Shown here: one piece after another, positions 5,939 through 7,004 of the stretch
Layout: each line of letters opens with the position of its first letter
Position numbering within the stretch: the first letter of the stretch is position 1
Assembly (NCBI GenBank): GCA_900556795.1
Contig: USQD01000100.1
Span: 1 to 7,004 of the forward strand
Direction: 5' to 3'
Source: an uncultured Prevotella sp.
GTDB lineage: Bacteria > Bacteroidota > Bacteroidia > Bacteroidales > Bacteroidaceae
Length of the DNA: 7,004 bases
The notes under the pieces: generated by a model
Told to the model about the DNA's origin: nothing
The model's database searches: none
Seen by the model: only the letters and a program-made list of their open reading frames with translations
Program-made: the position numbers and the translations under genes

Positions 5939-6947
5939 TTACTTAGCTGATTCGAACTCGCGCAGGAAGCGAGTATCATTCTCTGAGAAGAGACGCAGGT
6001 CGCTGACACGATACTTCAAGTTGGTGATGCGCTCTACACCCATACCGAAGGCATAACCGGTATAGACATTGCTGTCGATGCCGCAAGCCTCGAGGTCGTG
6101 AGGGTCTACCATACCGCAACCCAGAATCTCTACCCATCCTGTATGCTTGCAGAAGTTACATCCCTTGCCGCCGCAGATGTTGCAGGAGATATCCATCTCA
6201 GCGCTAGGCTCTGTGAATGGGAAGTAGCTAGGACGCAAGCGGATCTTGGTATCTGCACCGAACATCTCGCGAGCGAAGGTGAGGAGCACCTGCTTGAGGT
6301 CAGTGAAGCTTACGTTCTTGTCAACATAGAGACCTTCTACCTGATGGAAGAAGCAGTGGGCACGGGCGCTGATTGCCTCGTTGCGGTATACGCGGCCAGG
6401 GCAGAGAACGCGGATAGGTGGCTCATGAGTCTCCATGTAATGTGCCTCATCGTTGGAGGTATGACTGCGCAGGAGCACATTCTTGGTTACGTCATCATCG
6501 TTGCTCTTCTCAATGAAGAAGGTATCCTGCATGTCGCGGGCTGGATGATCGGCAGCAAAGTTGAGCATGGTGAACACGTGCTTGTCATCATCAACCTCTG
6601 GACCCTGATAGAGGGTGAATCCCATACGGCCGAAGATGTCGATGATCTGGTTCTTTACAACAGTCAACGGATGGCGTGTACCCAAAGCCACAGGATAAGC
6701 CGTACGGGTCAGGTCGATGTCGTCGCTGCTTGCGTCAGCCTCTTCCATCTGCTCCTTGAGTCCGTTGATCTTGGCAAGAGTAGCCTGCTTCAATTCGTTG
6801 ATTTTGATACCAACCTCTTTTTTCTGGTCGCCTGGCACATTGCGGAAGTCGGCCATGAGGGCATTGATTTCACCCTTTTTGCTGAGATACTTGATGCGAA
6901 GCTGTTCTACTTCTTCTGCGTTCTGGGCAGTCAAAGAATCCACTTCT
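5939..6947 (-). CDS. pheS: Phenylalanine-tRNA ligase alpha subunit, 5' end missing
   Basis: Catalytic alpha subunit of the (alpha-beta)2 enzyme that charges tRNA-Phe with phenylalanine in the cytosol. About 335 codons are present. Numbering from the valine codon at 6943, a charged helical tRNA-binding region covers 1 to about 75. Class II motifs follow: HPARDMQDTF (133-142), RSHTS (159-163), PGRVYRNEAIS with FFHQVEG (182-204), RPSYFPFTEPSAEMD (237-251) and FGMGVERI (299-306). An insertion CNICGGKGCNFC (254-265) gives CX2CX4CX2C, a likely zinc knuckle that E. coli PheS lacks. The GTG at 6943 is not the start: the frame stays open back to the junction (Glu at 6946-6944), and family proteins have about 15-20 more N-terminal residues. 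The gene is cut by the contig end, where adapter begins at 6948. pheT is not in view. The stop is followed by a strong terminator. Confidence 0.95.
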
Positions 6948-7004
6948 AGATCGGAAGAGCGTCGTGTAGGGAAAGAGTGTAGATCTCGGTGGTCGCCGTA
7001 TCAT
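6948..7004. other. Illumina sequencing adapter (assembly contamination)
   Basis: The sequence begins AGATCGGAAGAGC and continues through GTCGTGTAGGGAAAGAGTGT to GTCGCCGTATCAT. By eye it matches the reverse complement of the 58-base TruSeq universal/P5 adapter over 57 bases, lacking only the final T. It abruptly interrupts the pheS frame. It is library-construction sequence rather than organism DNA and should be trimmed. No biological feature should be called in it. Confidence 0.98.

Noticed and set aside
6098..6949. A 283-codon plus-strand frame opposite pheS.
   Set aside because: It is antisense to an unmistakable housekeeping gene, lacks motifs, and its end reaches into the adapter.
1..7004. 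CRISPR arrays, insertion sequences, tRNA or rRNA genes, phage or toxin-antitoxin modules.
   Set aside because: I saw no spaced repeats of suitable length, transposase motifs, terminal inverted repeats or RNA-gene signatures on either strand.

Overview
The window looks like the end of a contig from a Prevotella/Segatella-type member of the Bacteroidales, probably assembled from short reads. Four things point there. The promoters are of the Bacteroidetes kind (TAnnTTTG at -7). The genes have A-rich leaders with little or no Shine-Dalgarno sequence. The TonB-dependent receptor carries a carboxypeptidase-like N-terminal domain. PheS has a Cys4 insertion of the sort I recall from Bacteroidetes homologues. 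Genus is inferred from protein style only; no database search was possible.

Layout from left to right. At 1-36 (minus) are the first 12 codons of an unidentified gene that runs off the left edge. At 130-172 (minus) a strong terminator and a candidate promoter overlap. A complete outer-membrane TonB-dependent receptor fills 213-2624 (minus). The 135-bp divergent gap 2625-2759 holds a near-palindromic operator-like site and a good rightward promoter. This promoter serves two PLP enzymes on the plus strand: a Cys/Met-metabolism (trans-sulfuration family) enzyme at 2760-3938 and a MalY/PatB-type C-S lyase at 4034-5212. They are separated by 95 bp carrying two different heptanucleotide repeat tracts. 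A bidirectional hairpin terminator at 5245-5279 separates them from the convergent minus-strand genes: a DUF3332-type lipoprotein (5297-5848) and, behind its own terminator (5869-5915), pheS (5939-6947). pheS has lost its first codons at the contig end.

The last 57 bases (6948-7004) are not genomic. They match the reverse complement of the Illumina TruSeq universal (P5) adapter, lacking one terminal base. The real sequence therefore stops at about 6947, and the GTG at 6941-6943 that looks like a pheS start is an internal valine codon.

Functionally, the two PLP enzymes make a plausible sulfur amino-acid unit, either for methionine synthesis through cystathionine or for thiol/H2S-releasing degradation. 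The receptor opposite them takes up an unknown substrate and has no SusD partner in view. pheS is housekeeping. I found no convincing new multigene system. The points most worth checking are the adapter, the operator-like palindrome, the terminator/promoter overlap and the heptamer repeats.
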